DNA of 18,565 nucleotides. Source: Calditerrivibrio sp. Lineage in GTDB: Bacteria; Chrysiogenota; Deferribacteres; Deferribacterales; Calditerrivibrionaceae. The notes beneath the pieces are model-generated. The model was given only the letters and a program-made list of their open reading frames with translations. It did not search any database and had not been told where the DNA came from. The translations under genes and the position numbers were made by a program. Positions 7,424 through 16,689 of the stretch are shown here, one piece after another; within the stretch, counting starts at the first letter, position 1; every line of letters starts with the position of its first letter. Location of the stretch: NCBI GenBank assembly GCA_020217115.1, contig JAIWOA010000086.1:1-18565 (forward strand), read 5' to 3'.

Positions 7424-9172
7424 ATGGCTAATATATTTGGCATTCTTCAAACCGGTATATCAGGTCTGTTTGTATCCCAATCTGGAATAGATGTAACCGG
7501 TCATAACATTGCAAACCTCAACACAGAGGGGTACTCAAGGCAAAGAGCTGTTATAACAACAGAGTCCCCTTTAAATGTAACACCGGGACCATTTGGAAGA
7601 GGAGCAAAGCTTGATTCAATAAGAAGAACATTTGATGATGTTCTTGCAAGAACGATTAGAAATGAAAGCAGTAACCTTTCATATTGGAATAATCTTAAAA
7701 CATCCCTTGAAAGGTTAAATATTCACTTCAATGAGCTTGAGGCTGGTTCAGGTTTGGGAGATTCCTTGAAGGATTATTTCAATGCATGGAGTGATCTTTC
7801 AAACAATCCACCTGACAATTCTGATGAATCCCTCGTAAAAAGAAGAACACTGATTGAAAAATCTGTTACACTAACGCAAAAAATACAGGAAAGCTACAAT
7901 AATATAGAAAACCTGAGGACTGAAAAGGACAGAAATATCTCCCTTAAAATAGATAAAATAAACGATATTGCTAACAACATAGCATACCTAAACTACCAGA
8001 TAGCAAAATATGAAGCTGGTGGAAATGTTGCAAACGACCTCAGAGACAAAAGGGAACTAGCCTTAAACGAACTGAGTGAAATCGTTAATATAGTTAGTTC
8101 TGAAAAATATGACGGTCAGTTATCGGTATTTATTGGTGGGATTGCAATTGTGGATTCTGCACAGGCAAATAAACTATATGCAGTAGAAAATGATAAAAAT
8201 AGTAGTCATTATGATATATACTGGGGATCTTTTGGCATTAATAAACCACAGGTTAATATTACAGACAAAATTACAGGTGGGGCAGTCTATGGAGAGATTA
8301 AGGTTAGAGATGCATATCTAAAAAGATACGCCGAACAACTTGACGATCTTGCAGTGTCAATAATAAACACAACAAACCAACTTCATAGTCTGGGGCAAGG
8401 TCTCGATAGATTTGATCAGATAACATCAAACAATGGAGTTATAAATCCATCCTACAAATTTAGCGAAGATGCAGGTAAATTTCAATCTCAGATAAATAAA
8501 GGAACCTTTAGAATAGCTGTTTACAATTCAGAGGGGCAGATTTCAAACTATTATGATATCGATATAGATCCAGAGAAAGACTCTTTAAACTCAATAATAA
8601 ACAAAATATCCTCTGCCGATAATGACCCAAATGGAGGACGTATCCAATCATACATATCCTCAAACAATACTGTAAAAATCGTCGCAGAAGATGGATACAC
8701 ATTTACCTTTAAAGAAGACACAACAAACTTTCTGGTGGCAGCAGGATTAAATTCCTTTTTTAATGGGACTTCAGCAAAGGATATGGTGGTATCATCCTTA
8801 GTATTAAATAACAGTCGATTCATAGCCACCTCTCTTACAGGAGAACCTGGAGATAATCAAAATGCACTAAATATGTCAAATATAAAATTTAAGCCTCTTT
8901 CAAACGGTATCACCATCGATGAGTTTTACACAGTATTTATATCTTCAATGGCAAATGACAAAAGTCAGGTTGATACATTTTACAGTACAAAACAGAACGT
9001 AGTCACTGAACTAAAGATAAAAATGGATCAGATTCAGGGTGTTTCAATGGATGAGGAGTATACAAATCTTATAAAATATCAAAAAGCCTATGAGGCAAAC
9101 GCTCGATTTATAACTGCTGTAGACCAGATGATAGACAGACTTATAAATAACACAGGTCTTGTAGGCAGGTAA
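7424..9172 (+). CDS. flgK: Hook-associated protein 1, FlgK
   Basis: A 582-residue first hook-filament junction protein. The N-terminal flagellar rod/hook signature is intact at residues 11-40 (GISGLFVSQSGIDVTGHNIA followed by NLNTEGYSRQ). The C-terminal helical block, NLIKYQKAYEANARFITAVD then MIDRLINNTGLVGR at about 550-582, is typical and pairs with the N-terminal helix in the assembled filament. The middle holds the long coiled-coil region (about 100-215) and beta-rich variable domains. Length is within the FlgK range (about 450-650). GGGGAGGATT precedes the ATG. It is translated between flgN, its presumed chaperone, and flgL, which starts 11 bases after its stop. Confidence 0.95.
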   Translation: MANIFGILQTGISGLFVSQSGIDVTGHNIANLNTEGYSRQRAVITTESPLNVTPGPFGRGAKLDSIRRTFDDVLARTIRNESSNLSYWNNLKTSLERLNIHFNELEAGSGLGDSLKDYFNAWSDLSNNPPDNSDESLVKRRTLIEKSVTLTQKIQESYNNIENLRTEKDRNISLKIDKINDIANNIAYLNYQIAKYEAGGNVANDLRDKRELALNELSEIVNIVSSEKYDGQLSVFIGGIAIVDSAQANKLYAVENDKNSSHYDIYWGSFGINKPQVNITDKITGGAVYGEIKVRDAYLKRYAEQLDDLAVSIINTTNQLHSLGQGLDRFDQITSNNGVINPSYKFSEDAGKFQSQINKGTFRIAVYNSEGQISNYYDIDIDPEKDSLNSIINKISSADNDPNGGRIQSYISSNNTVKIVAEDGYTFTFKEDTTNFLVAAGLNSFFNGTSAKDMVVSSLVLNNSRFIATSLTGEPGDNQNALNMSNIKFKPLSNGITIDEFYTVFISSMANDKSQVDTFYSTKQNVVTELKIKMDQIQGVSMDEEYTNLIKYQKAYEANARFITAVDQMIDRLINNTGLVGR

Positions 9173-9183
9173 AGGGGGATAGT

Positions 9184-12100
9184 ATGAGAGTTACATTTAA
9201 TATGATGTCCCTAAAATATATTCAGAACCTACAGAATAGTCTGGAAAGGATGTCACTTGCAAATGACAAGGTTACAAAAGGTAGAAATCTTCTCTCCCCT
9301 GAATCAGATGTTGTAGCATATGCATCTTCTATAAATGTACAACGAACAATTGATGAAGGACAACAATTTGCAAAAAATGCTGAGAACGCATCAGGCTGGC
9401 TTTCAAATTATGATAATGAACTCCAGAGAGCTTTTGATCTTATTCGAACTGCAAAAAATCAATATGCAATAGCAGGAGCAAATGCTTCACAAAATTCTGT
9501 AAGCAGAAAAGCCCTCGCAGGTGATGTTTCAAATATGTTACAATCCCTTGTGGATGTTGGAAATGCAAATTATTTTGGTAGATATTTCTTTTCAGGTTAT
9601 AAAACAGATACCAAAGCTTTTGCAGCAGACTCAAGAATAGTAAGTTCCGTAAAAATAGATTCTGTAGCAACAGAGGCAGACATTATAAAAAGGGGAGTAT
9701 TCGCAGATATGCCAGAACTAAAAAAGGGAAGTTACAAGCTGAATGTAAGCTCCTCTGGTGAATATGTAACAATATCTCTTCAAGATTCAAAAGGGAAAAA
9801 AGTTATCATCGATTCCAATGGTTCTGATGAGTCTGCTAAAGATGGCAACTATTCTGGAACAGAGCTGAAAGTAAAATATAGAGCTGGTGAAGTAGTTAAT
9901 CTTGGGGTAGGTGTGGCAGTGAAACTACCACAGACCAATGTCAGCTTTAATGCAACATTCAATTTTACTCCTGGAGATGATATAACATATCAGGGTGATG
10001 ATGGTGTGGTAACTACCAAAATAGGATACCAGCAGGATGTAGGAATAAATTTTACAGGCAAAGAGGTGTTTACAGAAGTTGAAAGAATTTTACAAGGTAC
10101 AAGATACAATACGGTTAAAGGTTTACAAATAACTGAAACTACTAAGTTCTCTGAAATAGATGGGGCAAATCTCACTTCAGCAGACTATATTGATATATCT
10201 GGAACAGACCACAACGGTTTAAAAATTGGGACAGCAAAGATAAGAGGTCTGGAAAATGTAACATTTGATATGACAAATAAAACATCAGCAGAAAGAACAA
10301 TCTCAATTACATATGCAGGTAAAACACAAAACATAACCCTTGCCCAGAGAAGCTACAAAAATATAGATGATATAGTATTCTCATTAAACAGAGAACTTGA
10401 AACGGTGGGATGGGGGGAAGAGATCAAAGTTATCCCAGATGGTGACAAGCTTCTATTTAATACAACAAGATCTGGAAATGGGGTAAGAATCATCATAGAT
10501 GCCTCATTAAATAACCCATTTGGTCTATCAGAGAACCCAGCATCAGCTTCAGGTACAGATACTACCTTTGAATTCGGATTTGATAGCTATAAAACAGATC
10601 CACTCTCAGTATCCTTTGCAGGGGTGGCAACAGGGAATCAAATAACTCTTTACGTTGATAACAATTATATTGAGGTCTCAACGTCAGCATCTACTCTTGC
10701 AGATGTTGCATCTGAGATTAATGCAAGTTTACAAAATCTTGGACTGGACTCTCTTTACAATGCTTCTGTGGATGGAGCAAATCTGAAAATAGAAAAGATG
10801 AATGTTAACTTTTTCAATAATTCTATTTTGACAGTCAAAATAGACGACACAATCACAAAGCAGTACAAATCTTCAAATGCAAGGGATAACGGATACCCAT
10901 TTTCCTCAGAAAAACGGATATCTGACCTACTTAATTTTATAGAAAATCTCTATGACAATGCTGTAGAAGCAAAACTTAACAATGGTTATCTCGTAATAAA
11001 TGATAAAAGAGGTGGCGAAAGCAGGTTATCTATAAAATTAAATCCCGGCAATACAGGCATCGGTTACCCTGAGATAGATCAGAATGTTGTATTGAGGGGG
11101 AAATATACAGGTGCCTTTGATGATGAATGGATAGTTAATGTCAATACAGCTACAAATACGATAACAGTCACTGACTCCAATGGAAATACAGTAAAGAGTA
11201 CAACAATACCAGTCGATTACCATGGTGAAGAAATTGATCTGGGTTATGGGGTAAATATGATACTACCCGATAACAACAGCCATTCCTTCAAATTAAAGCT
11301 TAAATCCTCTGCAAATTTGAGTTTTGGTGATATGAACATAGTGCAGGAAGGGAAAAATGTTAACACCTTCAGAACATTAAAAAATCTCTATGAAGCCCTG
11401 AATCTCGATATCCCACAGGAGGGGATAGGAGCACCATCAGCCTGGCGAGATGAAAAGTTTAAATCAACACTAAAACCCTACTTAGATGGAACGTTTAGGG
11501 GGAATTATAACGACCAGTGGAAATATGAAATACAAACTAAAGACAAAAAGACCTCTTTCTACCTACAGAAGGAGCTAACTACTACATCAATTTCAGAAAT
11601 TGGTAGCAGTGGAAATGCTGATTTCAATATTGTGCTAAAGGATAAAAATGGGAATATCACTTCAGTGACATTCTCAGCTGTTCCAATTACAAATGTTGTA
11701 TCCTCAATAAATTCAGATTCAACATTATCTGCAAACGGAGTAAAGGCAGAATTAGTCAATAACAAACTTGTTGTAAAATCAGGTTCTGGATTGCAGGAGA
11801 TAGAATTAAATCCCCTTAATAGTACATCAGCAAACCTACTTGGATTTTCACCCTACAACTCTGTCTCCAGTAAAAACAATCTAAACCTAAAACTTTCTGA
11901 CACTACAGATCTCCAGAGAACAATCACATTTAACTACAACAATGGAAGCTGGCAAACTGCATCCATACTTGTGGATAAAAAAGATTATGATAGTCTGGAT
12001 CAATTGATAAATGAAATCAATAGCAATCCCTCTCTACCTGCTGGCATAACAGCTGCAAATGTTGATAATAGACTTACTTTCAACTATACCCCTGCAATAT

Positions 12101-12600
12101 CAGGACTCCTCGTATCTGGAGATTATGAAGGGACACTCGGTTTCCTGAAGGCAGGAGATGAAGTAAATGTAAAAGTCTCCAATGCAAAGGGGGAATTAAT
12201 AAATGAAATAAAGCTTGATACCTCAAACAAACTAAGGGACGTAGCAGATGGGGTAAAGCTCTCCTTTGACAACGGTTTTGCATATGCAACAGACTATTTT
12301 ACATCAACAGTTGGTTCCGGGATAAACTATGAAATAGGAATTCTCGATAGAGCAGAAAACCAGATCAATGAAAAACTAACAATTGCTGGAACAAGAATGA
12401 ACAGGGTGGAATCTGTTGTAACATTTCAGCAAACAGTAAAAACAAGCTCAGAATCAGTAAAAGCCAGATACCTTGGCTCTACACCACAGGATGCAACAGC
12501 AGCAATTACAGAATTCCAGATTGCACAGCAGGCTTACCAGGCAGCCCTTGCAACATCTGCAAAGATTATGCAATTATCAATATTAGATTATATAAGATAG
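9184..12600 (+). CDS. flgL: Giant hook-associated protein 3, FlgL, with a ~900-residue modular insert
   Basis: The ends are clearly FlgL. Residues 1-145 carry the flagellin-like N-terminal D0/D1 helices (LQNSLERMSLANDKVTKGRN, then LSPESDVVAYAS and YFGRYFFSGY at 130-139). Residues 1052-1138 carry the C-terminal helices (LTIAGTRMNRVESVV and FQIAQQAYQAALATSAKIMQ). Typical FlgL is about 300-500 residues and this one has 1138. The extra material lies between about 146 and 1045 and is beta-rich and Asn/Ser/Thr/Asp-rich. It contains recurring units. Several resemble flagellin/hook IN motifs (strand-strand-helix-strand) at about 370-450, 474-540, 812-888 and 911-968. Others have a D-x-x-G-x hairpin followed by an LGxGV strand, at about 184-250 and 641-697, with a looser copy at 981-1028. 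GGGGGAT precedes the ATG at 9184. No in-frame stop or frame break is seen, so it appears intact. Its exact domain borders are inference. Confidence 0.9.
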   Translation: MRVTFNMMSLKYIQNLQNSLERMSLANDKVTKGRNLLSPESDVVAYASSINVQRTIDEGQQFAKNAENASGWLSNYDNELQRAFDLIRTAKNQYAIAGANASQNSVSRKALAGDVSNMLQSLVDVGNANYFGRYFFSGYKTDTKAFAADSRIVSSVKIDSVATEADIIKRGVFADMPELKKGSYKLNVSSSGEYVTISLQDSKGKKVIIDSNGSDESAKDGNYSGTELKVKYRAGEVVNLGVGVAVKLPQTNVSFNATFNFTPGDDITYQGDDGVVTTKIGYQQDVGINFTGKEVFTEVERILQGTRYNTVKGLQITETTKFSEIDGANLTSADYIDISGTDHNGLKIGTAKIRGLENVTFDMTNKTSAERTISITYAGKTQNITLAQRSYKNIDDIVFSLNRELETVGWGEEIKVIPDGDKLLFNTTRSGNGVRIIIDASLNNPFGLSENPASASGTDTTFEFGFDSYKTDPLSVSFAGVATGNQITLYVDNNYIEVSTSASTLADVASEINASLQNLGLDSLYNASVDGANLKIEKMNVNFFNNSILTVKIDDTITKQYKSSNARDNGYPFSSEKRISDLLNFIENLYDNAVEAKLNNGYLVINDKRGGESRLSIKLNPGNTGIGYPEIDQNVVLRGKYTGAFDDEWIVNVNTATNTITVTDSNGNTVKSTTIPVDYHGEEIDLGYGVNMILPDNNSHSFKLKLKSSANLSFGDMNIVQEGKNVNTFRTLKNLYEALNLDIPQEGIGAPSAWRDEKFKSTLKPYLDGTFRGNYNDQWKYEIQTKDKKTSFYLQKELTTTSISEIGSSGNADFNIVLKDKNGNITSVTFSAVPITNVVSSINSDSTLSANGVKAELVNNKLVVKSGSGLQEIELNPLNSTSANLLGFSPYNSVSSKNNLNLKLSDTTDLQRTITFNYNNGSWQTASILVDKKDYDSLDQLINEINSNPSLPAGITAANVDNRLTFNYTPAISGLLVSGDYEGTLGFLKAGDEVNVKVSNAKGELINEIKLDTSNKLRDVADGVKLSFDNGFAYATDYFTSTVGSGINYEIGILDRAENQINEKLTIAGTRMNRVESVVTFQQTVKTSSESVKARYLGSTPQDATAAITEFQIAQQAYQAALATSAKIMQLSILDYIR

Positions 12601-12610
12601 GAGGAACAAT

Positions 12611-13078
12611 ATGAAAAGAAACCTTAAGCTAAAGGAGAAAAAAATTGAACAAAGGGAACTTTTTTCTCTAAAATATGGTAAAATTGAGTTTAACGAAAAT
12701 GATATTATTTATATGGTAAATCCACTCCTTGGATTTCCATACCTGACAGATTATATACTGATCACATCAGAGGAGCACCTCCCATTTTATATATTTCACT
12801 CCTCAGAAGATCCAACAGTTTCCTTTATAGTTGTGGATATCAAGATCTTTTTCCCTGATTATAAACCAAACTTCCACAAGAGAGATCTGAAAGTTTTACA
12901 GGCAAAATCTGAAGATGAGCTCAAATTGTTTGGGATTGTAGTAGTTCCATCCAATCCAAAGGAATCTACAATCAATCTTAAAGGTCCATTAGTGATAAAT
13001 CTTGAAAAAAAACTTGCAAAACAGATCATTTTGGAGGATGATAGTTATAACATAAAAACACCTCTTTTAAAGGAATAA
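12611..13078 (+). CDS. fliW: Flagellar assembly factor FliW
   Basis: A 155-residue FliW protein. Family features: NPLLGFPYLTDYIL at about 37-50 (the GLxGF-type loop), FHSSEDPTVSFIVVD at about 62-76, the FPDY segment at 81-84, and a C-terminal strand region with NLKGPLVIN. In characterised systems FliW binds either flagellin or CsrA. When flagellin is exported FliW is free and antagonises CsrA allosterically, relieving repression of flagellin translation. It starts 10 bases after flgL with AGGAGG as Shine-Dalgarno, and csrA follows after six bases. The N-terminus is about 20 residues longer than in minimal FliW, with a basic KRNLKLKEKK stretch. Confidence 0.92.
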   Translation: MKRNLKLKEKKIEQRELFSLKYGKIEFNENDIIYMVNPLLGFPYLTDYILITSEEHLPFYIFHSSEDPTVSFIVVDIKIFFPDYKPNFHKRDLKVLQAKSEDELKLFGIVVVPSNPKESTINLKGPLVINLEKKLAKQIILEDDSYNIKTPLLKE

Positions 13079-13084
13079 ACTAAT

Positions 13085-13315
13085 ATGCTTGTGCTGACAA
13101 GAAAGATTGGAGAAAGCCTCATCATTGGAGATGATATTGAGGTTAAAGTTGTGGAGTCAAATGGTAAATCTGTAAAGTTAGCCATAGAAGCCCCCAGAGA
13201 TATTGCTGTATATAGAAAAGAGATATATGAAGCAATAAAAAGGGAAAATATGCAGGCAAAAGAACAGGAGAATATCCTATCTCTGGTTGACTATATGAAG
13301 AAATTGAAGGGTTAA
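13085..13315 (+). CDS. csrA: Carbon storage regulator / translational repressor CsrA
   Basis: A 76-residue CsrA with the full dimer core: [11 protein letters not shown] at the N-terminus (Leu4 and Arg6 in the first RNA-contact strand), then [20 protein letters not shown] with Arg44 in the second RNA-contact strand, and a C-terminal helix. CsrA dimers bind GGA motifs in mRNA leaders and usually block ribosome access. The tandem with fliW is the standard partner-switch arrangement. The Shine-Dalgarno is weak (AAGGAATAAAC, within the end of fliW), so translation may be coupled to fliW. The gene ends convergently with the permease gene: the bases TTAA at 13312-13315 supply both stop codons. Confidence 0.95.
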   Translation: MLVLTRKIGESLIIGDDIEVKVVESNGKSVKLAIEAPRDIAVYRKEIYEAIKRENMQAKEQENILSLVDYMKKLKG

Positions 13316-14235
13316 ATACCTAGAATAGTTAACCAGATAATGAAGGTAAACATGGACAAAACTGTAGAAAGCATTATGGCCCCACTTGATAGTTCTGTAT
13401 CTCCGTTCATCATTGCAGCAAGGACATAATTGACTGTAGCTGGTGGTGATGAAAGCATTATAATTAATGTTTTTTCCATCAAACCGATATCCTGTTTTAA
13501 TACCTTTAGTATTAGATAGGCAATTAACGGAAGAATAATAAGCTTTATAAACGAGTTTAATAAAAGGTAGATCTTTTTACCAGATATGTAACGAAAGTTA
13601 ATAGTAGCTCCTATTCCTATCAAAGCAAGGGGCAAAGCTACTTTACTCAAAATTTCTAAACTTTTCATTATAAAATCTGGCAGATGTATGCCAGAAATAG
13701 AAAAAATAATTCCAAAAATACAGGACATAGCAATGGGATTTATTAACGTCGATTTAATAAGAAACAATGTTCTGCTTCCAGAAGTTTTTTCCCCCAATGT
13801 CAATGATAAAACAGACAATAGGTTCACAAAAGGGACAATAAAAGCCATTAGTAGACTTCCAGCCGATAAACCGTCTTTACCATAGGCGTAATAAACAACT
13901 GGTAATCCCATGTAAGCATAATTTGCCCTAAAATTGTTCATGGAAAACGTTCCGATACTTCTTTTTTCCATCTTAATAAAATTTCCTATAATAAAACTCA
14001 AGGCAAATATAGTAAATATGGAAATAACCATTACCATAAAAACTATGCCAAAATTAAAATTTGAGAAGGATGTCTTTGATATTTCAATGAACAGTAATGA
14101 TGGTAAAAAAATATTAAATACCAGCCTATTTGAAATTTTTACATAGTCATCAGAGATAAAACCATACCTTTTAAGGTATAAACCCAAAAACAATACTATG
14201 AAAATAGGAAGGACTAACAGAGAGGTAGTAATCAC
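13312..14235 (-). CDS. AEC family transporter (auxin efflux carrier / malate permease-like)
   Basis: A 307-residue polytopic membrane protein with about ten hydrophobic segments and the AEC signatures: [12 protein letters not shown] at 101-112 in the broken helix of the first half, and [13 protein letters not shown] at about 261-273 in the second half. It is probably a secondary transporter for organic anions such as malate or related acids. Substrates are not predictable from sequence. The start is GTG at 14233-14235 with no recognisable Shine-Dalgarno. It lies immediately after the T-run of the CoA-transferase terminator, so the N-terminus starts unusually close to a hairpin. The first membrane segment begins at about residue 5, which is normal for the family and argues against missing residues. 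The stop overlaps that of csrA. Confidence 0.88.
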   Translation of the reverse strand: MITTSLLVLPIFIVLFLGLYLKRYGFISDDYVKISNRLVFNIFLPSLLFIEISKTSFSNFNFGIVFMVMVISIFTIFALSFIIGNFIKMEKRSIGTFSMNNFRANYAYMGLPVVYYAYGKDGLSAGSLLMAFIVPFVNLLSVLSLTLGEKTSGSRTLFLIKSTLINPIAMSCIFGIIFSISGIHLPDFIMKSLEILSKVALPLALIGIGATINFRYISGKKIYLLLNSFIKLIILPLIAYLILKVLKQDIGLMEKTLIIMLSSPPATVNYVLAAMMNGDTELSSGAIMLSTVLSMFTFIIWLTILGI

Positions 14236-14238
14236 TTT

Positions 14239-14268
14239 AAAAAAGAAGGGAGGAGATAAATCTCCTCC
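14239..14268 (-). terminator. Intrinsic terminator of the CoA-transferase gene
   Basis: Bases 14249-14268 form a perfect palindrome: GGAGGAGA pairs with TCTCCTCC around a four-base loop. On the minus strand it is followed by CTTC and six T's (14244-14239), a good intrinsic terminator 12 bases after the stop of the CoA-transferase gene. The permease GTG comes three bases after the T-run, so readthrough probably supplies part of the permease message. The 5' arm on the minus strand is a consensus Shine-Dalgarno and the 3' arm its exact complement, so any ribosome site here would be masked. Confidence 0.75.
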
Positions 14269-14280
14269 AATTAAAATTTA

Positions 14281-15867
14281 TTATTCACAAAGATCAATCT
14301 TGATGTCCCAGTTTTTGATTCTCATGGTTCCATTTTTCTCAAGATTGAGCTGCATTTTGAAAGCTCTATCAAAAAGTTGTGGTTCATGGCCAACACCTTT
14401 TTCAAGTGTAATCTTTTTAGCCATTTCAAAATAGTCCATAAGTATAGGTTTATACTCTGGGTGAGCACACTTTTCAATAATAAGTTTTGCTCTATCCTTT
14501 GGAGCCATACCTCTAAGATCTGCCAATCCCTGCTCAGTAACAAGTACATCAAGGTCATGCTCAGTATGGTCAATGTGTGGAGCCTTTGGAACAACACAGG
14601 TGATACCGATAGGATCTGTTTTAGTTGGGCGAACTGATGGAGTATGCATAATTTTTAGATATCCATTACGCAAAAAGTCTCCAGAACCACCAAGACCATT
14701 TATCATCCTTGTTCCACCAACAAGTGTAGAGTTTGCATGTGCATAGATATCAAACTCAACAGGTGTGTTCATGGCTATAACGCCAAGGCGACGAATTGGC
14801 TCTGGTGCATTAGATATGGAAAGTGGACGAAGGACTATCTTGCTAAAATATTTGTCCCAGTTGTCAAAAAATCTTGGGAAACCGGGATTTTCAGAAAGAG
14901 AAAGGGAACAAGCTGATGCATAGTTCAGTTTACCAGAATCAAAGAGATCAAGCATTGTATCCTGTAAAACTTCTGTATAAACTGAAAGGTTGGAAAATTT
15001 ACCCTTTGCAAGGCCACCAACAACAGCATTTGCTATTGAACCAACACCAGACTGAAGAGGAAGAAGGTTCTGTGGAAGACGACCTTTTTTCACTTCATGT
15101 TCAAAGAAATCCATTATATGCTGTGCAATTGCCTCAGAGGTATCATCCATCTCAGCAAAGGCACGGCCCTTATCCCTGCGTTTAGATTCTACAATTGCAA
15201 CTATCTTATCTGGATCACAAGGCACATATGGAGTACCTATTCTATCATTTGCTTTTGTTATAAGAAATGGCTGTCTGTATGGTGGTTTTTGCTGCATGAA
15301 GATGTCATGCATACCTTCAAAAGAAGGTTCACCTGTATTAACTTCTATAATTATTTTGTCACATAGATTTATTGTCTCAGCAACTATACCACAGGATGTA
15401 GTAAGTGCAAGACCACAATCTTCAGTTATGGCAGATACTTCAATTATACCTATATCATACCTACCATTCTCAGTGTAGAAACCATATCCAGCATCCTGTG
15501 CAAAAAGTCCAAGGTGTTTGTCACCCATTCTAATTCTACCTTCATTAATACCCTTTGCAATATTTTTACCTGTTTGATATGGCCATCTTCTGTCTATCAT
15601 ATCAAGAGTAGCCCATCTATCCTCAGTTTCAGCTCCAACCGAAGCACCTATAAAGAGGTTGAATTTCCATTTACCTTGAAGATTATTTGCTTCCACATAG
15701 TCAGCCAAAGCTATGGGAACCTCTTTTGGATAACCAGCTGGAGTAAAACCAGACCACATAAGATTCATACCAGGCTTAAATAGTGGTATACAATCTGCAG
15801 CCTTGCATACTTTACTCAGGAGAGACTTACGGCGTACACGACTTTCAAGAGTTCCAAATTCTGACAT
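14281..15867 (-). CDS. Succinyl-CoA:acetate-type CoA-transferase (acetyl-CoA hydrolase/transferase family)
   Basis: A 528-residue class I CoA-transferase of the AarC/Cat1/Ach1 family. Glu299 in VYTEVLQD is the expected catalytic glutamate that carries the acyl-CoA intermediate. Other family segments are GVGSIANAVVGGL at 274-286, NGLGGSGDF at 390-398 (a glycine-rich CoA-site loop) and VTEQGLADLRG at 443-453. These enzymes move CoA between succinyl-CoA and acetate, or between acetyl-CoA and other acids. In anaerobic acetate oxidisers they link acetate activation to the TCA cycle. The exact acids here are inferred. AAGGAGGAA precedes the ATG. The gene lies 25 bases after the nitrilase-family gene and ends at a strong terminator, so the two probably form one transcript. 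Confidence 0.9.
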   Translation of the reverse strand: MSEFGTLESRVRRKSLLSKVCKAADCIPLFKPGMNLMWSGFTPAGYPKEVPIALADYVEANNLQGKWKFNLFIGASVGAETEDRWATLDMIDRRWPYQTGKNIAKGINEGRIRMGDKHLGLFAQDAGYGFYTENGRYDIGIIEVSAITEDCGLALTTSCGIVAETINLCDKIIIEVNTGEPSFEGMHDIFMQQKPPYRQPFLITKANDRIGTPYVPCDPDKIVAIVESKRRDKGRAFAEMDDTSEAIAQHIMDFFEHEVKKGRLPQNLLPLQSGVGSIANAVVGGLAKGKFSNLSVYTEVLQDTMLDLFDSGKLNYASACSLSLSENPGFPRFFDNWDKYFSKIVLRPLSISNAPEPIRRLGVIAMNTPVEFDIYAHANSTLVGGTRMINGLGGSGDFLRNGYLKIMHTPSVRPTKTDPIGITCVVPKAPHIDHTEHDLDVLVTEQGLADLRGMAPKDRAKLIIEKCAHPEYKPILMDYFEMAKKITLEKGVGHEPQLFDRAFKMQLNLEKNGTMRIKNWDIKIDLCE

Positions 15868-15892
15868 AAAAATTCCTCCTTATTTTCTACCG

Positions 15893-16672
15893 CTAAGCGG
15901 TTTTTTTATTTATGTTAAAACAATTTTTAGCATCTTTCAAACTTGGTATAGCATTCCGTACCAATCTCAACTTTTCGAGATCCAGATTTACAAAAGAGGT
16001 TTTGACACCTTCATCTAAAACAAACAACTCCTCACCCCATGGATCAAAGGCAGCAGAATAGCCGCATGCAAGCTCCTTCCCGTTATTAAAAACAGATGAT
16101 GATGAGCAACCCACTACATATGCCTGATTTTCTATCGCCCTACTCTTCAGCAAAGTCAACCAATGTTCCTTTTTATTTACAGGCCATATTGCAGGAATTA
16201 AAAACAGGTCAGCCCCCTTGTATGCTCCAATTCTAAAAACCTCCGGGAACCTTATTTCATAACATGTAGCCACAGATAAATTTATCTCTTTATATTTTAC
16301 TACTGGAACATCATTGTCATGTTTCTCAAAGTACTGGTCCTCTTTTTGAGGTGAAAATAAAAACTGCTTTCTATAAATATCAACAACACCTTCAGATGAT
16401 ATAATATAAACAGAATTGTATATCTTTTCATTCAATCTTTCTGGCATACTTGATATAATTAACTTATCAACGGCAACCTTCTGAAGTCTATCAATAATCT
16501 CCCTTGATGCATCAGCGTGGCTCTGAATATTTTTGTAATCAAAACCACAAAACCACATCTCAGGTAGTAAAACTATGCCAGAATCACACAACGATATTTT
16601 ATCAAAATACGACTTAACATTCCACTCCACATCGCCATTTTTTATAATATCCTGTATACAATACACCTTCAT
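15893..16672 (-). CDS. Nitrilase-superfamily carbon-nitrogen hydrolase (omega-amidase-like)
   Basis: A 259-residue soluble protein with the complete catalytic triad of the superfamily: Glu38 in LLPEMWFCGFDY, Lys102 in YRKQFLFSP, and Cys137 in ATCYEIRFPE. The PEMWFCGF context and the KQFLFSPQKEDQYFEK loop resemble the omega-amidase/YafV/Nit2 branch, which deamidates 2-oxoglutaramate or 2-oxosuccinamate. That substrate is inferred from resemblance only. The start is ATG 16672 with AGGA eight bases upstream. A TTGACA-type promoter precedes it closely. It heads a two-gene minus-strand unit with the CoA-transferase. The stop lies in a short hairpin (15889-15901) with a T-run only on the plus strand. 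Confidence 0.88.
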   Translation of the reverse strand: MKVYCIQDIIKNGDVEWNVKSYFDKISLCDSGIVLLPEMWFCGFDYKNIQSHADASREIIDRLQKVAVDKLIISSMPERLNEKIYNSVYIISSEGVVDIYRKQFLFSPQKEDQYFEKHDNDVPVVKYKEINLSVATCYEIRFPEVFRIGAYKGADLFLIPAIWPVNKKEHWLTLLKSRAIENQAYVVGCSSSSVFNNGKELACGYSAAFDPWGEELFVLDEGVKTSFVNLDLEKLRLVRNAIPSLKDAKNCFNINKKTA

Positions 16673-16689
16673 ATTTTTTATCCTGTAAA

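Noticed and set aside
14322..15783. Several open frames on both strands inside the CoA-transferase gene
   Set aside because: They have no ribosome sites or recognisable family motifs and are shadows of the clearly coding minus-strand frame.
15889..15907. ACCGC-TAA-GCGGT hairpin followed by seven T's on the plus strand
   Set aside because: It looks like a terminator only for plus-strand transcription, where no gene precedes it. On the minus strand it lacks a T-run and lies between two likely co-transcribed genes. The stem is only five pairs.
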